Shown here in pieces: positions 34,341 through 41,953 of a stretch of 53,471 nt of DNA. The position numbers were made by a program, and so were the translations under genes. The notes below the pieces were generated by a model, which was not told the origin of the DNA, made no database searches, and worked only from the letters and a program-made list of their open reading frames with translations. Every line of letters starts with the position of its first letter. Positions within the stretch are counted from its first letter, which is position 1. Source of the DNA: an uncultured Prevotellaceae bacterium (GTDB lineage: Bacteria > Bacteroidota > Bacteroidia > Bacteroidales > Bacteroidaceae); the NCBI GenBank assembly GCA_937893145.1, contig CALBJW010000144.1, forward strand, positions 1 to 53,471, read 5' to 3'.

Positions 34341-34400
34341 CAAAAATACAACAAAAGAACCATTTTCTTGTAATCATTTCAAGAAAAAACATTACTTTTG
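34341..34400. promoter_or_regulatory. divergent promoters between tsaB and yicC
   Basis: For yicC on the plus strand: CTTG (34367-34370), 22 bases, then TACTTTTG (34393-34400), about 70 bases before the ATG. For tsaB on the minus strand: TATTTTTG (34348-34341) without a clear -33. The tsaB element would drive the whole 12-kb string unless internal promoters exist. Confidence 0.5.
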
Positions 34401-34473
34401 CAGAAAATTAAGATTTTAGACACACACAAAGTCTAAAAAACTATACGCTAATTTATAATTTCACTACAATAAT

Positions 34474-35364
34474 ATGATACAATCAATGACTGGCTACGGC
34501 AAGTGCGTAGTTGAGTATAATGGAAAGAAAATACATGCTGAAGTGAAGTCACTCAACAGCAAAGCTCTTGACCTTGGCACTCGTATTGCTCCCCTCTATC
34601 GTGAGAAGGAAATGGAGATTCGACAGATGGTTCAGCAAGCGTTAGAACGAGGAAAGGTTGATTTCAATCTCTGGATAGAGAAGCCAGAATGTACTCAGGC
34701 AGCCACTCTCAACAAGGAGGTGCTTGCAGAATACTATCGCCAGATGAAGGAAGCGGCAGAGTTCATCGGACTTGATGGACATGGTGTGCAGGACGCACGC
34801 GACTGGATGTCAATTCTTGTCAAGATGCCAGATGTTTATACTCATAGCGAGGTTGAGGAACTTACAGACGAGGAGTGGACAGAGGCAAAGAAAGCTGTCG
34901 AGGGCGCTTTGAATGCACTTGTTGACTTCCGTAAGCAGGAGGGCGAAGCACTTGCTCAGAAGTTCACAGAGAAGATTGAAAATATCCGTGCTTTCCTTGC
35001 AAGTATCGAACCATACGAGAAGGAGCGCACCGAGAAGATTCGTCAGCGCATACTCGATGCTCTCGAACAGCGTCTTGGTGTTGAGTACGACAACAACCGT
35101 CTTGAACAGGAGATGATTTACTACATCGAGAAACTCGACATCAGCGAGGAGAAGCAGCGTCTCACTAACCACCTCAACTACTTCCTTGAGACTATGCGCG
35201 ATGGCAAGGGACAGGGTAAGAAACTCGGTTTCATTGCTCAGGAGATGGGACGTGAAATCAACACCACTGGTTCAAAGAGCAACCAGGCAGAGATGCAGAA
35301 CATCGTCGTTAAGATGAAGGACGAGTTGGAGCAGATTAAGGAACAGGTTTTGAACGTAATGTAA
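34474..35364 (+). CDS. YicC/YloC-family endoribonuclease
   Basis: 296 residues. The start MIQSMTGYGKC and the EVKSLNSKALDL segment form the YicC N-terminal domain. The C-terminal DUF1732 domain has LNYFLETMRDGKGQGKKLGF, then AQEMGREINTTGSK, the family signature. YicC/YloC proteins have been described as RNases acting on small RNAs or mRNA. yicC-gmk-nadD is a common Bacteroidales order; here the DUF559 gene interrupts it. The stop codon lies at the edge of a palindromic element (35363-35425). Confidence 0.93.
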   Translation: MIQSMTGYGKCVVEYNGKKIHAEVKSLNSKALDLGTRIAPLYREKEMEIRQMVQQALERGKVDFNLWIEKPECTQAATLNKEVLAEYYRQMKEAAEFIGLDGHGVQDARDWMSILVKMPDVYTHSEVEELTDEEWTEAKKAVEGALNALVDFRKQEGEALAQKFTEKIENIRAFLASIEPYEKERTEKIRQRILDALEQRLGVEYDNNRLEQEMIYYIEKLDISEEKQRLTNHLNYFLETMRDGKGQGKKLGFIAQEMGREINTTGSKSNQAEMQNIVVKMKDELEQIKEQVLNVM

Positions 35365-35425
35365 TAACCTCCCCCGACCCCTCCGAAGGAGGGGGGGGAG
35401 GGCTGCGCGATGGTTGCAGGTTATT
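35363..35425. repeat. GC-rich palindromic element between yicC and the DUF559 gene
   Basis: Outer arms AATAACCT (35363-35370) and AGGTTATT (35418-35425) enclose a G/C-only hairpin. CCCCTCC (35378-35384), GAA, GGAGGGG (35388-35394) forms its tip. A CCTCCCC run (35368-35375) can pair further with GGGGAGG (35395-35401). The first arm overlaps the last base pair of the yicC stop codon. The core 35368-35394 matches the gmk copy at 25 of 27 positions in reverse orientation. Confidence 0.85.
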
Positions 35426-35440
35426 AGGAAAGAGACTATT

Positions 35441-35812
35441 ATGTATAAGTATATTACTTCTGTGACGGGCAATTATGAATTGCTTAGGGAGTTGGCAAAG
35501 AATAATAGGAAAAATCCAACTCAGGCAGAGACTGTCATGTGGAATATACTTAAAGCAAAATCCTTTGGAGTCCGTTTCAGAAGGCAACATCCTATAGGTG
35601 ATTATATCGTTGATTTTGTGTGTTTGTCGAAGAAGTTGGTCATAGAAATAGATGGAGGCTATCATACAGATGAATGTGTTGCGGAGCAAGATTTAATTAG
35701 GTCTTCCTATCTTGAACAAGAAGGATTTAGTGTTGTTCGCTTTACTAATGAAGAAGTGTTGGTTGACACAAATTCTGTTATAGAAAAATTAAATAGAATT
35801 ATATATGAATGA
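35441..35812 (+). CDS. DUF559 endonuclease-like protein (Vsr/restriction-nuclease fold)
   Basis: 123 residues from the ATG at 35441, which has AGGAAAGAG just upstream; an ATG 27 bases earlier lies in the palindrome and is less likely. DUF559 features are LRELAKNNRKNPTQAETVMW, the FRRQHPIGDYIVDFVC strand, and LVIEIDGGYH with acidic residues of a PD-(D/E)xK site. The end is GFSVVRFTNEEVL. The fold is that of very-short-patch-repair nucleases; activity is not established for the family. The gene interrupts yicC-gmk, and its last eight bases overlap the gmk start. It lies between two inverted copies of the palindrome, which suggests a mobile or homing role. Confidence 0.88.
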   Translation: MYKYITSVTGNYELLRELAKNNRKNPTQAETVMWNILKAKSFGVRFRRQHPIGDYIVDFVCLSKKLVIEIDGGYHTDECVAEQDLIRSSYLEQEGFSVVRFTNEEVLVDTNSVIEKLNRIIYE

Positions 35813-36443
35813 AGGTAAAGTAATCATATTTGCAGGTCCATCAGGAGTGGGCAAAGGTACCATCATCAAGTACCTGATGGAAGAAATAAATGGTGAACTC
35901 GAAGAAGACACGGCCGAGTCTTCTACTCCGGAGGCATCACCCCTCCTTGGGAGGGGACGGGGGAGGTTGTGCTTCTCAATCTCTGCCACAACTCGTGCTC
36001 CTCGTCCGGGAGAGGTGGACGGAGTGCATTACTATTTCCTCTCGAAGGAGGACTTTGATCAGCGTGTGAAGAATGATGAGTTCGTGGAACATGAGGACTT
36101 TCACAGCGCCTCGTATGGTACACTCAAGTCGCAGGTCGAGAAGCAGCTTGCAGCGGGCGAGAATGTGTTGTTCGACATTGATGTGAATGGTGCGATGAAC
36201 ATCAAGCGCATCTATGGCAAGCGCGCTCTTAGCATCTTCATCATGCCACCAAGCCTTGATGCGCTTCGTCAGCGACTCATTGGTCGTGGTACAGAAACAA
36301 TTGAAAAGATTGAAGAACGCCTCTCGCGAGCTGAATACGAAATGTCCTTTGCTGACAAGTTCGATGAGGTCGTAGTCAACGATATTCTCGAAGTTGCTCA
36401 GGTTGAGGCAGAAGCATTGGTATCAGACTTTTTAGAAGAATAA
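35805..36443 (+). CDS. gmk: guanylate kinase with in-frame palindromic insertion
   Basis: 212 residues against a usual 185-190. The enzyme phosphorylates GMP with ATP. The P-loop is FAGPSGVGKGT (9-19). GMP-binding FSISATTRAPRPGEVDGVHYYF follows from residue 57 and FDIDVNGAMNIK further on. Between them residues about 29-55 (containing SSTPEASPLLGRGRGR) are absent from ordinary guanylate kinases. They are encoded by the palindromic element at 35893-35966. They fall between the P-loop helix and the GMP-binding strand, which can plausibly tolerate a loop. The enzyme is essential, so the insertion should be functional. nadD starts on the next base after the stop. Confidence 0.93.
   Translation: MNEGKVIIFAGPSGVGKGTIIKYLMEEINGELEEDTAESSTPEASPLLGRGRGRLCFSISATTRAPRPGEVDGVHYYFLSKEDFDQRVKNDEFVEHEDFHSASYGTLKSQVEKQLAAGENVLFDIDVNGAMNIKRIYGKRALSIFIMPPSLDALRQRLIGRGTETIEKIEERLSRAEYEMSFADKFDEVVVNDILEVAQVEAEALVSDFLEE
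35940..35966. repeat. GC-rich palindrome inside gmk
   Basis: CCCCTCC (35940-35946), TTG, GGAGGGG (35950-35956), AC, GGGGGAGG (35959-35966). Its reverse complement equals the element core at 35368-35394 except at two positions. Just upstream a second near-palindrome, GAAGACACGGCCGAGTCTTC (35904-35923 approximately), belongs to the same inserted stretch. The reading frame is maintained. Confidence 0.85.
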
Positions 36444-37058
36444 ATGAAAATAGGAATCTACGGCGGTACATTCAACCCCGTTCATAAAGGTCACACTTCG
36501 TTGGCTGAGTCCCTCGTAAAGCAAGGACTCGTCGATGAAGTGTGGCTTCTTGTTTCTCCCCTCAATCCATTCAAACAAGCAAACACCGCAGAGTTCGCCC
36601 CATACGACGACCGTTTGCGTATGACCGAACTGGCTGTACAGCGAAAGAAGGGACTGCGTGCCTCCGACTTTGAGAATCACCTTCCCCTTCCTTCCTACAT
36701 GTACAACACGCTCCAGGCGCTCTCGACGACCTATCCTGAGCATGAGTTTCACCTCGTCATAGGAGCTGACAACTGGCAGCGCTTCGGCCAGTGGTACAAG
36801 AGCCAAGAACTCCTTTCCGAGTTCCCCCTCCTCATCTATCGTCGTCCTGGCTACGACCTCGATGAAGAAAAATGGATAATCAAAGGGTCGGACCCTCTGA
36901 TTACCCACGAACCTAAAAGCATTAAGATTGTTGACACTCCGCTGTACGACATCTCCAGCACCCAGTTGCGCGAGGCTATCCGCAAGGGACATCTCTCAAG
37001 CCGTTGGCTCTCAGCACCTGTGGTTCGATACATTGCTGAACATGATTTGTACAGGTGA
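36444..37058 (+). CDS. nadD: nicotinate-nucleotide adenylyltransferase
   Basis: 204 residues against a usual 185-195. It adenylates nicotinate mononucleotide in NAD synthesis. The nucleotidyltransferase start is MKIGIYGGTFNPVHKGH, and ISSTQLREAIRKG near the C-terminus is the second ATP motif. HLVIGADNWQRFGQWYK is the substrate loop. Residues about 142-155 (EEKWIIKGSDPLITHE) are unusual and are encoded by a 27-base palindrome, probably another in-frame insertion. The gene abuts gmk without any gap. Confidence 0.93.
   Translation: MKIGIYGGTFNPVHKGHTSLAESLVKQGLVDEVWLLVSPLNPFKQANTAEFAPYDDRLRMTELAVQRKKGLRASDFENHLPLPSYMYNTLQALSTTYPEHEFHLVIGADNWQRFGQWYKSQELLSEFPLLIYRRPGYDLDEEKWIIKGSDPLITHEPKSIKIVDTPLYDISSTQLREAIRKGHLSSRWLSAPVVRYIAEHDLYR
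36877..36903. repeat. 27-base palindrome inside nadD
   Basis: TAATCAAAGGGTC (36877-36889) and GACCCTCTGATTA (36891-36903) are complementary at 12 of 13 positions around a single G. It encodes the IIKGSDPLI stretch. Its sequence differs from the GC-rich palindromes in gmk and the helicase, so it is a second element type. Confidence 0.85.
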
Positions 37059-37143
37059 TTTTGCTGGTGACATTGGCTTTTATTCTTAATGCACAACTTG
37101 CTATATGTCACATATTTATCATTTATCTTTTGTTGCATAAAAG

Positions 37144-37253
37144 TCTTCCGCAAAATTGACCTTACTCTTCCGCAAGTTTGAGGTCATTTTTGCGGAAGAA
37201 TTACCTCATTCTTCCGTATGTTTGAGGGCATTCTTCCGTATGTTTTTGTCAGT
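37144..37253. repeat. five-unit array of 22-base period with inverted middle unit
   Basis: TCTTCCG starts at exactly 37144, 37166, 37210 and 37232. The middle unit (37188 to 37209) contains the inverse, TGCGGAAGA. Typical units read TCTTCCGCAAGTTTGAGG or TCTTCCGTATGTTTGAGG. The array lies between nadD and its terminator hairpin and has no long ORF. Confidence 0.9.
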
Positions 37254-37272
37254 TTTCTTGAAGACAAAAAAG

Positions 37273-37317
37273 TGCCATCAGCGTTTTGAGGACTGATGGC
37301 AATCTTTTATTTTTTTA
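37273..37317 (+). terminator. terminator downstream of nadD
   Basis: TGCCATCAG (37273-37281) pairs perfectly with CTGATGGCA (37293-37301), followed by ATCTTTTATTTTTTT. It ends the yicC-DUF559-gmk-nadD transcription unit. Confidence 0.88.
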
Positions 37318-37330
37318 GTTTTGGGAAAAT

Positions 37331-37370
37331 GTGTTACGTGTTACATGTTACACATGAAAAATAAGTGCGG
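37331..37370. repeat. 40-base intergenic repeat, copy 1
   Basis: GTGTTACGTGTTACATGTTA continues through CACATG to AAGTGCGG. It matches 41909-41948 at 35 of 40 positions in the same orientation. It lies just before the stop codon of the minus-strand SPOR lipoprotein gene. Confidence 0.8.
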
Positions 37371-37379
37371 ATGAAGGGG

Positions 37380-37886
37380 TTACTTCTGGTTGATGAGCAA
37401 CCAAGCATCTGGGTATGTGAGACGGAGCTGGTCGCGTGAAGTTACAGCACTTGCACGATCGTTGAATGTAGCTGCGATGACACGGTACATGCCCTTCTCG
37501 TTTGTGGCGAGAATACAGTTGTAACCCTTGTTCTTGAGGGTAGTCTGGAGGTTGAGGGCATTCTGGTGCTTTGTGAACGAACCACATACCACGTTGTAGG
37601 TCATGATAACGCCTGTGCCAACGATGGTGAGTTTCTCGGTACGGTCAGCAGTTGCCTGAGCAGTGGTTGCTGGGTTCACGGTAGTGACTGTTGTGACAGG
37701 AGTGTTGGTTACTGTCTGCTGTTTCATACCGTTCTGCTTGAGCTGCTGGAGTTCCATGTATGCCTGCTTGTACATCTGCAACTCTCTCATTTCGGCATCG
37801 TAATTTCTTCTGTACAAATCACTTTCGCATGACATGAGTGCGAATACAGATACAAGGGCAAAGCCCAACATGAGATTCTTCTTCAT
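37380..37886 (-). CDS. SPOR-domain lipoprotein
   Basis: 168 residues. The N-terminus has a lipoprotein signal with cysteine 20 (VFALMSCESDLY). A helical segment (about 28-55) and a Thr/Val-rich linker follow. The C-terminal SPOR domain (about 95-165) reads YNVVCGSFTKHQNALNLQTTLKNKG split across its length and ends DAWLLINQK. SPOR domains bind denuded glycan strands of peptidoglycan at division sites. It is 27 bases after thiL and is the last gene of the sppA-lpxK-thiL string. Confidence 0.85.
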   Translation of the reverse strand: MKKNLMLGFALVSVFALMSCESDLYRRNYDAEMRELQMYKQAYMELQQLKQNGMKQQTVTNTPVTTVTTVNPATTAQATADRTEKLTIVGTGVIMTYNVVCGSFTKHQNALNLQTTLKNKGYNCILATNEKGMYRVIAATFNDRASAVTSRDQLRLTYPDAWLLINQK

Positions 37887-37913
37887 AATGATATTGTTTT
37901 TATTATTATTATT

Positions 37914-38975
37914 TTACTTCAAAGGATTCCATCCCTGTGCCTTAAGTTCAAACTCCTGACCATCGCGGGTGATGAGTGCCTTGCCGAGTTCTGACTTGGT
38001 GATGTAGCCTATCTCCTTCACACCCTCCATCTGCTCAATCTTGTCGTGGTCGGCAATAGGGATAGTGAAGAGAAGTTCGTAGTCCTCACCACCATTGAGT
38101 GCTGCTGTCGTGAGGTTCATGTCCATCTCCTCCGCCATGACTGCAGTCTGGTAGTCGATAGGGATGCGTTCCTCATACACACGACAACCCACCTTGCTCT
38201 GTTCGCAGATGTGCATGAGTTCGGAAGAGAGTCCGTCGCTGATGTCCATCATGGCAGTAGGCTGAATGCCGAGTTCACGAAGACGGAGTATGATGTCGCG
38301 TCGTGCTTCTGGTTTCATCTGTCGTTCAAGGAGATATTCCTTGCCTGAGAAGTCTGGCTGTGAGATTGCCATCTTTTCAGCATCAGTCTTTGCCGACTCA
38401 AGTTGCTTGTAATATACCTGCTTCTCACGCTCAAGGAGTTGGAAACCCATGTATGCTGCACCAAGGTCGCCCGACACACAGATGATGTCTGTCTCCTTAG
38501 CACCATTGCGGTAGATTGCCTTTCCTTTCTCCACCTCACCAATGGCTGTGATGCTGATGGCGAGTCCTGTGCGTGAGGATGTAGTGTCACCACCCACGAT
38601 GTCCACATTGTGCTGCTCGCATGCAAGACGAAGTCCTTCGTAGAAGTCCTCCATGTCCTCGATGCTGAAACGCTGACTGAGGGCAAGACTCACGGTAATC
38701 TGCTTTGGCATACCACCCATAGCGTAAATGTCGGAGAGGTTGACCATAGCACTCTTGTAGCCAAGGTGCTTGAGTCCGATGTAAGTGAGGTCGAAATGAA
38801 CGCCCTCCATGAGGAGGTCGGTTGTCACAAGCACTTCCTTGTCGTCTGAGTATGAGAGCACAGCACAGTCGTCGCCGATGCCGTAGTGTGTCTCAGGGTT
38901 CTTCGTCTCGATGTCGGAGGTGAGGTGCTTGATAAGTCCAAACTCACCTATAGTAGATATTTCTGTACGTTGCAT
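37914..38975 (-). CDS. thiL: thiamine-phosphate kinase
   Basis: 353 residues of the PurM-like fold. ThiL phosphorylates thiamine monophosphate to the diphosphate cofactor. Metal/ATP motifs are GIGDDCAVL at the start, TTDLLMEGVHFDL, then SDIYAMGGMPKQI and VGGDTTSS, with MMDISDGLSSEL in the second half. The middle insertion (about 190-215) is somewhat long. It lies two bases after lpxK. Confidence 0.94.
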   Translation of the reverse strand: MQRTEISTIGEFGLIKHLTSDIETKNPETHYGIGDDCAVLSYSDDKEVLVTTDLLMEGVHFDLTYIGLKHLGYKSAMVNLSDIYAMGGMPKQITVSLALSQRFSIEDMEDFYEGLRLACEQHNVDIVGGDTTSSRTGLAISITAIGEVEKGKAIYRNGAKETDIICVSGDLGAAYMGFQLLEREKQVYYKQLESAKTDAEKMAISQPDFSGKEYLLERQMKPEARRDIILRLRELGIQPTAMMDISDGLSSELMHICEQSKVGCRVYEERIPIDYQTAVMAEEMDMNLTTAALNGGEDYELLFTIPIADHDKIEQMEGVKEIGYITKSELGKALITRDGQEFELKAQGWNPLK

Positions 38976-38977
38976 TC

Positions 38978-40054
38978 TTATGTTGTTGTATATGTTTTTA
39001 TCAAATCGTCAAACTGCTCTTTTGTGTTGCCGATGAAATCGACTTCGACAGGCAGCACATAGATTGCCTTTGCAATGTCAGTACGGAAGGCTTTCGCTCC
39101 AAGTGCGAGGAGTCGTGTGGCGTCCTTCTCTGTAGTGATGATGATGCCGCCCTTGTACTGGCTCTCGATGGTCTTGATGTCCTTCTCCGTAAACTGATGA
39201 TGGTCGGAGAAGCTGCATGTCGAGAATGTGGTAATCTTTGCAAGGTCGTACTCCAACTGTTTTGGTGAGGCGATGCCCGACACGAGGAGTATAGGACTCT
39301 TGTACGACTTCAGTTCTTCCATTGTGATGCCCTTCTTTTTCTTTGCAGAGAAGAGAGGGTAGAGGTCACCATAACGGAAGGTGGAGAAGAAGAGGTGTTG
39401 CCACTTTTCGACCTTGAGACTCAGTTCTATGCCACGCATGTCCATCGGTGTGATGTACAGAGGACACTTGCTGACGATGATGATGTCTGCTCGTTTGATG
39501 GATGAGCATGGTTCGCGCAGTCTGCCTGCAGGGAGGAGCTTGTCGTAGTAGGTCAGTCGGTGGTAGTCCATGAGCAGGATATTGAGTCCAGGCTTCACAT
39601 ATCGGTGCTGGTACGCATCGTCGAGAATGACGACATCGACTGGTGGTTGCACGGATGGAAGCGTGAGTTGTTCGATGCCATGACAACGGTCCTTATCTAC
39701 CGCCACACGAACTTCATCACCAAACTTCAGCTTCATCTGGTATGGCTCATCACCAATCTGTTCCATTGGAGTCTTGGCATCGGCAAGGACAAAGCCTTTG
39801 CTCTTGCGCTTGTACCCTCGTGAGAGTACTGCCACTCGGTGCTGCCCACTAAGCAGACGAATGAGGTATTCGGTGTGGGGAGTCTTGCCCGTTCCACCTA
39901 CCGTAAGGTTGCCCACACTTATCACTGGCATGTCGTACGACTTGGACTTGAGTATTCCTGCATCGAAAAGCATGTTTCGCAGTCTTACTCCCAATCCGTA
40001 CAACCATGCGAGTGGTAGAAGAATGTTGTGATTCTTTATGTGGTCACCTTCCAT
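38978..40054 (-). CDS. lpxK: tetraacyldisaccharide 4'-kinase
   Basis: 358 residues. LpxK adds the 4'-phosphate to the lipid A precursor at the inner membrane. A membrane-associated start (LLPLAWLYGLGVRLRN) precedes the P-loop ISVGNLTVGGTGKTP. The Walker B-like VVILDDAYQHRYV and LSRGYKRKSKGFV are typical. It is five bases after sppA, so the two are cotranscribed. Lipopolysaccharide made here is also the acceptor for PorU. Confidence 0.94.
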   Translation of the reverse strand: MEGDHIKNHNILLPLAWLYGLGVRLRNMLFDAGILKSKSYDMPVISVGNLTVGGTGKTPHTEYLIRLLSGQHRVAVLSRGYKRKSKGFVLADAKTPMEQIGDEPYQMKLKFGDEVRVAVDKDRCHGIEQLTLPSVQPPVDVVILDDAYQHRYVKPGLNILLMDYHRLTYYDKLLPAGRLREPCSSIKRADIIIVSKCPLYITPMDMRGIELSLKVEKWQHLFFSTFRYGDLYPLFSAKKKKGITMEELKSYKSPILLVSGIASPKQLEYDLAKITTFSTCSFSDHHQFTEKDIKTIESQYKGGIIITTEKDATRLLALGAKAFRTDIAKAIYVLPVEVDFIGNTKEQFDDLIKTYTTT

Positions 40055-40059
40055 TTTTT

Positions 40060-41844
40060 TTACAGGTTGAAGTTCATGCGGAATGGAATACTTGCCTGAA
40101 CACCAGACTTGTTTTTCATATCCATCACATCGTTGAACACATCGTAGTATTCACCAAGTGCAGCCTTCATCTTGCGGTCTGCGTATGTGTCGCCCGATGC
40201 TTTGTCCATGAGACTCTCGAACATGCTTGCCTCTGCAGGGTAGTTGATGATGCTGCATTCGTCTATCTTAGCCTTCTTCTTGGCTACTGCGATGGCATCT
40301 TCAAGACTGCCAAGCTGGTCAACAAGACCAATCTTCTTTGCATGTGCGCCTGTCCACACACGTCCTTCGCCAATAGCCTTGATGCTGTCCTGAGACAGAT
40401 GGCGACCATCTGCACAACGCTTTGTGAACACCTCGTAACCACGATTGACATGTGCCTGAAGTCTTTCCTTCTCTCCTTCTGTGAGAGGGCGGAAGAAGTT
40501 TGGAATGTCGAAGTCTGCGTATTCGTTTGTCTTGATAGTAGTCTCGTGTACACCAATCTTCTTGTTGATGAGTTCGCTTGCCTCTGGGATTTGTGCGAAG
40601 ATACCGATAGAACCTGTAAGGGTGGTTGGTTCGGCAACAATCCAGTCGGCAGCACAGCTGATGTAGTAGCCACCACTGGCAGCATATCCACCCATCGAAA
40701 CGATGATAGGTTTCTTGCTCTTGATGTTCATCACCTGACGCCATATCTGCTCTGATGCGTATGCACTACCACCTGGAGAATTGACACGAAGCACAACAGC
40801 CTTCACGTCTTCATCTTCAGCAAGTGACTTGAGGTCGTCAACAACTTTGTTCATCACGATGTCATGTCCACCACCGAAGGAAGAAGGATTCTCCTCGTTG
40901 ATGATGCTGCCGTATGCGTAATAGACAGCCACGATGTTGCCGCTTGTGCCCTTTGGTTCGCTCGAATCGATGCTGGCAAGTGTAGCGGCTGTGATAGTGT
41001 TGTAGTCGTTGTCCTCCACACCCATAAGCTTTGAGATGATGCCTGGCACCTCGTCTGCATAAATGAGTTTGTCGATGAGATTGTGCTTCTTGTATTCCTT
41101 AGGGTCGGCAAAGTTGATGCCAAGGTCTGCGATAGCGTTGAGCTGGTCTGCCGACATCTTACGGCTCTTTGCTACATCATCGAGCATCTGCTTCCATATC
41201 TCTGTGAGGTATGTGATGGTCTGTTCCTTGTTTGGTTCACTTGCTTCTGTGAGCATGAATGGCTCAACAGCACTCTTGTATGTGCCGACCTTTACGACCT
41301 GCATGCTTACTCCTGCCTTGTCAAGAGCCTCCTTGAAGAATGTAATGGAGTTTGCCATACCTGCCCATTCGAGCATACCCTCTGGGTTGAGATATACTTT
41401 GTCGGCAACAGAACTAACATAGTATGAGCCCTGTGAGTATTCATCACCGTAAGCCACGATGAACTTGCCTGTCTTCTTGAACTTGACGAGTGCATCACGG
41501 ATTTCTTGTAGCATAGCTGGAGTAGCCCCAGCAAAAGTACCACCCTCGAGATAGATACCCTTGATATTTTCTTCTGTCTCAGCACGCTTGATGGCTGTGA
41601 GAATGTCGTTGAGTCCGTTGTCTTCACCATTCTTGCCGAGGAATGAAGAGAATGGATTATTCTCTGCTCGCTCGTTAATCTGGCCATAGAGTTTGATGAC
41701 AAGTACCGAGTTGTTTTCCACTTTGCCTCCTGCTGACATGCTTGCCATGCCAACGAATGATACTACTGTAAAGAAGAGTACCACTACGCCTGTGATGATG
41801 ATACCGACCACTGTGGCGAGTACATACTTGAGAAACTGCTTCAT
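40060..41844 (-). CDS. sppA: signal peptide peptidase SppA, 67 kDa type
   Basis: 594 residues from the ATG at 41844, where a typical N-terminal membrane anchor begins (MKQFLKYVLATVVGIIITGV). The frame stays open further upstream, but that part is intergenic repeat. Two S49 domains are present. The first holds FIVAYGDEYSQGSYYVSSVADKV-type sequence around residues 140-165. The second holds the catalytic serine in SMGGYAASGGYYIS. SppA degrades cleaved signal peptides in the membrane. It leads the sppA-lpxK-thiL-SPOR string. Confidence 0.94.
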   Translation of the reverse strand: MKQFLKYVLATVVGIIITGVVVLFFTVVSFVGMASMSAGGKVENNSVLVIKLYGQINERAENNPFSSFLGKNGEDNGLNDILTAIKRAETEENIKGIYLEGGTFAGATPAMLQEIRDALVKFKKTGKFIVAYGDEYSQGSYYVSSVADKVYLNPEGMLEWAGMANSITFFKEALDKAGVSMQVVKVGTYKSAVEPFMLTEASEPNKEQTITYLTEIWKQMLDDVAKSRKMSADQLNAIADLGINFADPKEYKKHNLIDKLIYADEVPGIISKLMGVEDNDYNTITAATLASIDSSEPKGTSGNIVAVYYAYGSIINEENPSSFGGGHDIVMNKVVDDLKSLAEDEDVKAVVLRVNSPGGSAYASEQIWRQVMNIKSKKPIIVSMGGYAASGGYYISCAADWIVAEPTTLTGSIGIFAQIPEASELINKKIGVHETTIKTNEYADFDIPNFFRPLTEGEKERLQAHVNRGYEVFTKRCADGRHLSQDSIKAIGEGRVWTGAHAKKIGLVDQLGSLEDAIAVAKKKAKIDECSIINYPAEASMFESLMDKASGDTYADRKMKAALGEYYDVFNDVMDMKNKSGVQASIPFRMNFNL

Positions 41845-41908
41845 CTTGTTTGCTGTTTGTTTTTGTAGTTTGTATGTCTTGTATAAATTTGTATTCGGGT
41901 TTAGAGTT

Positions 41909-41948
41909 GTGTTGCATGTTACATGTTGCACATGGAAAATTAGTGCGG
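41909..41948. repeat. 40-base intergenic repeat, copy 2
   Basis: GTGTTGCATGTTACATGTTG continues through CACATGG to TAGTGCGG. It is 35 of 40 identical to 37331-37370. It lies 65 bases upstream of the sppA start and directly beside the 7-base tract that follows. Confidence 0.8.
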
Positions 41949-41953
41949 TTGCT

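Noticed and set aside
37144..37253. 22-base array considered as CRISPR
   Set aside because: Units are contiguous without spacers, one is inverted, and no cas gene is nearby.
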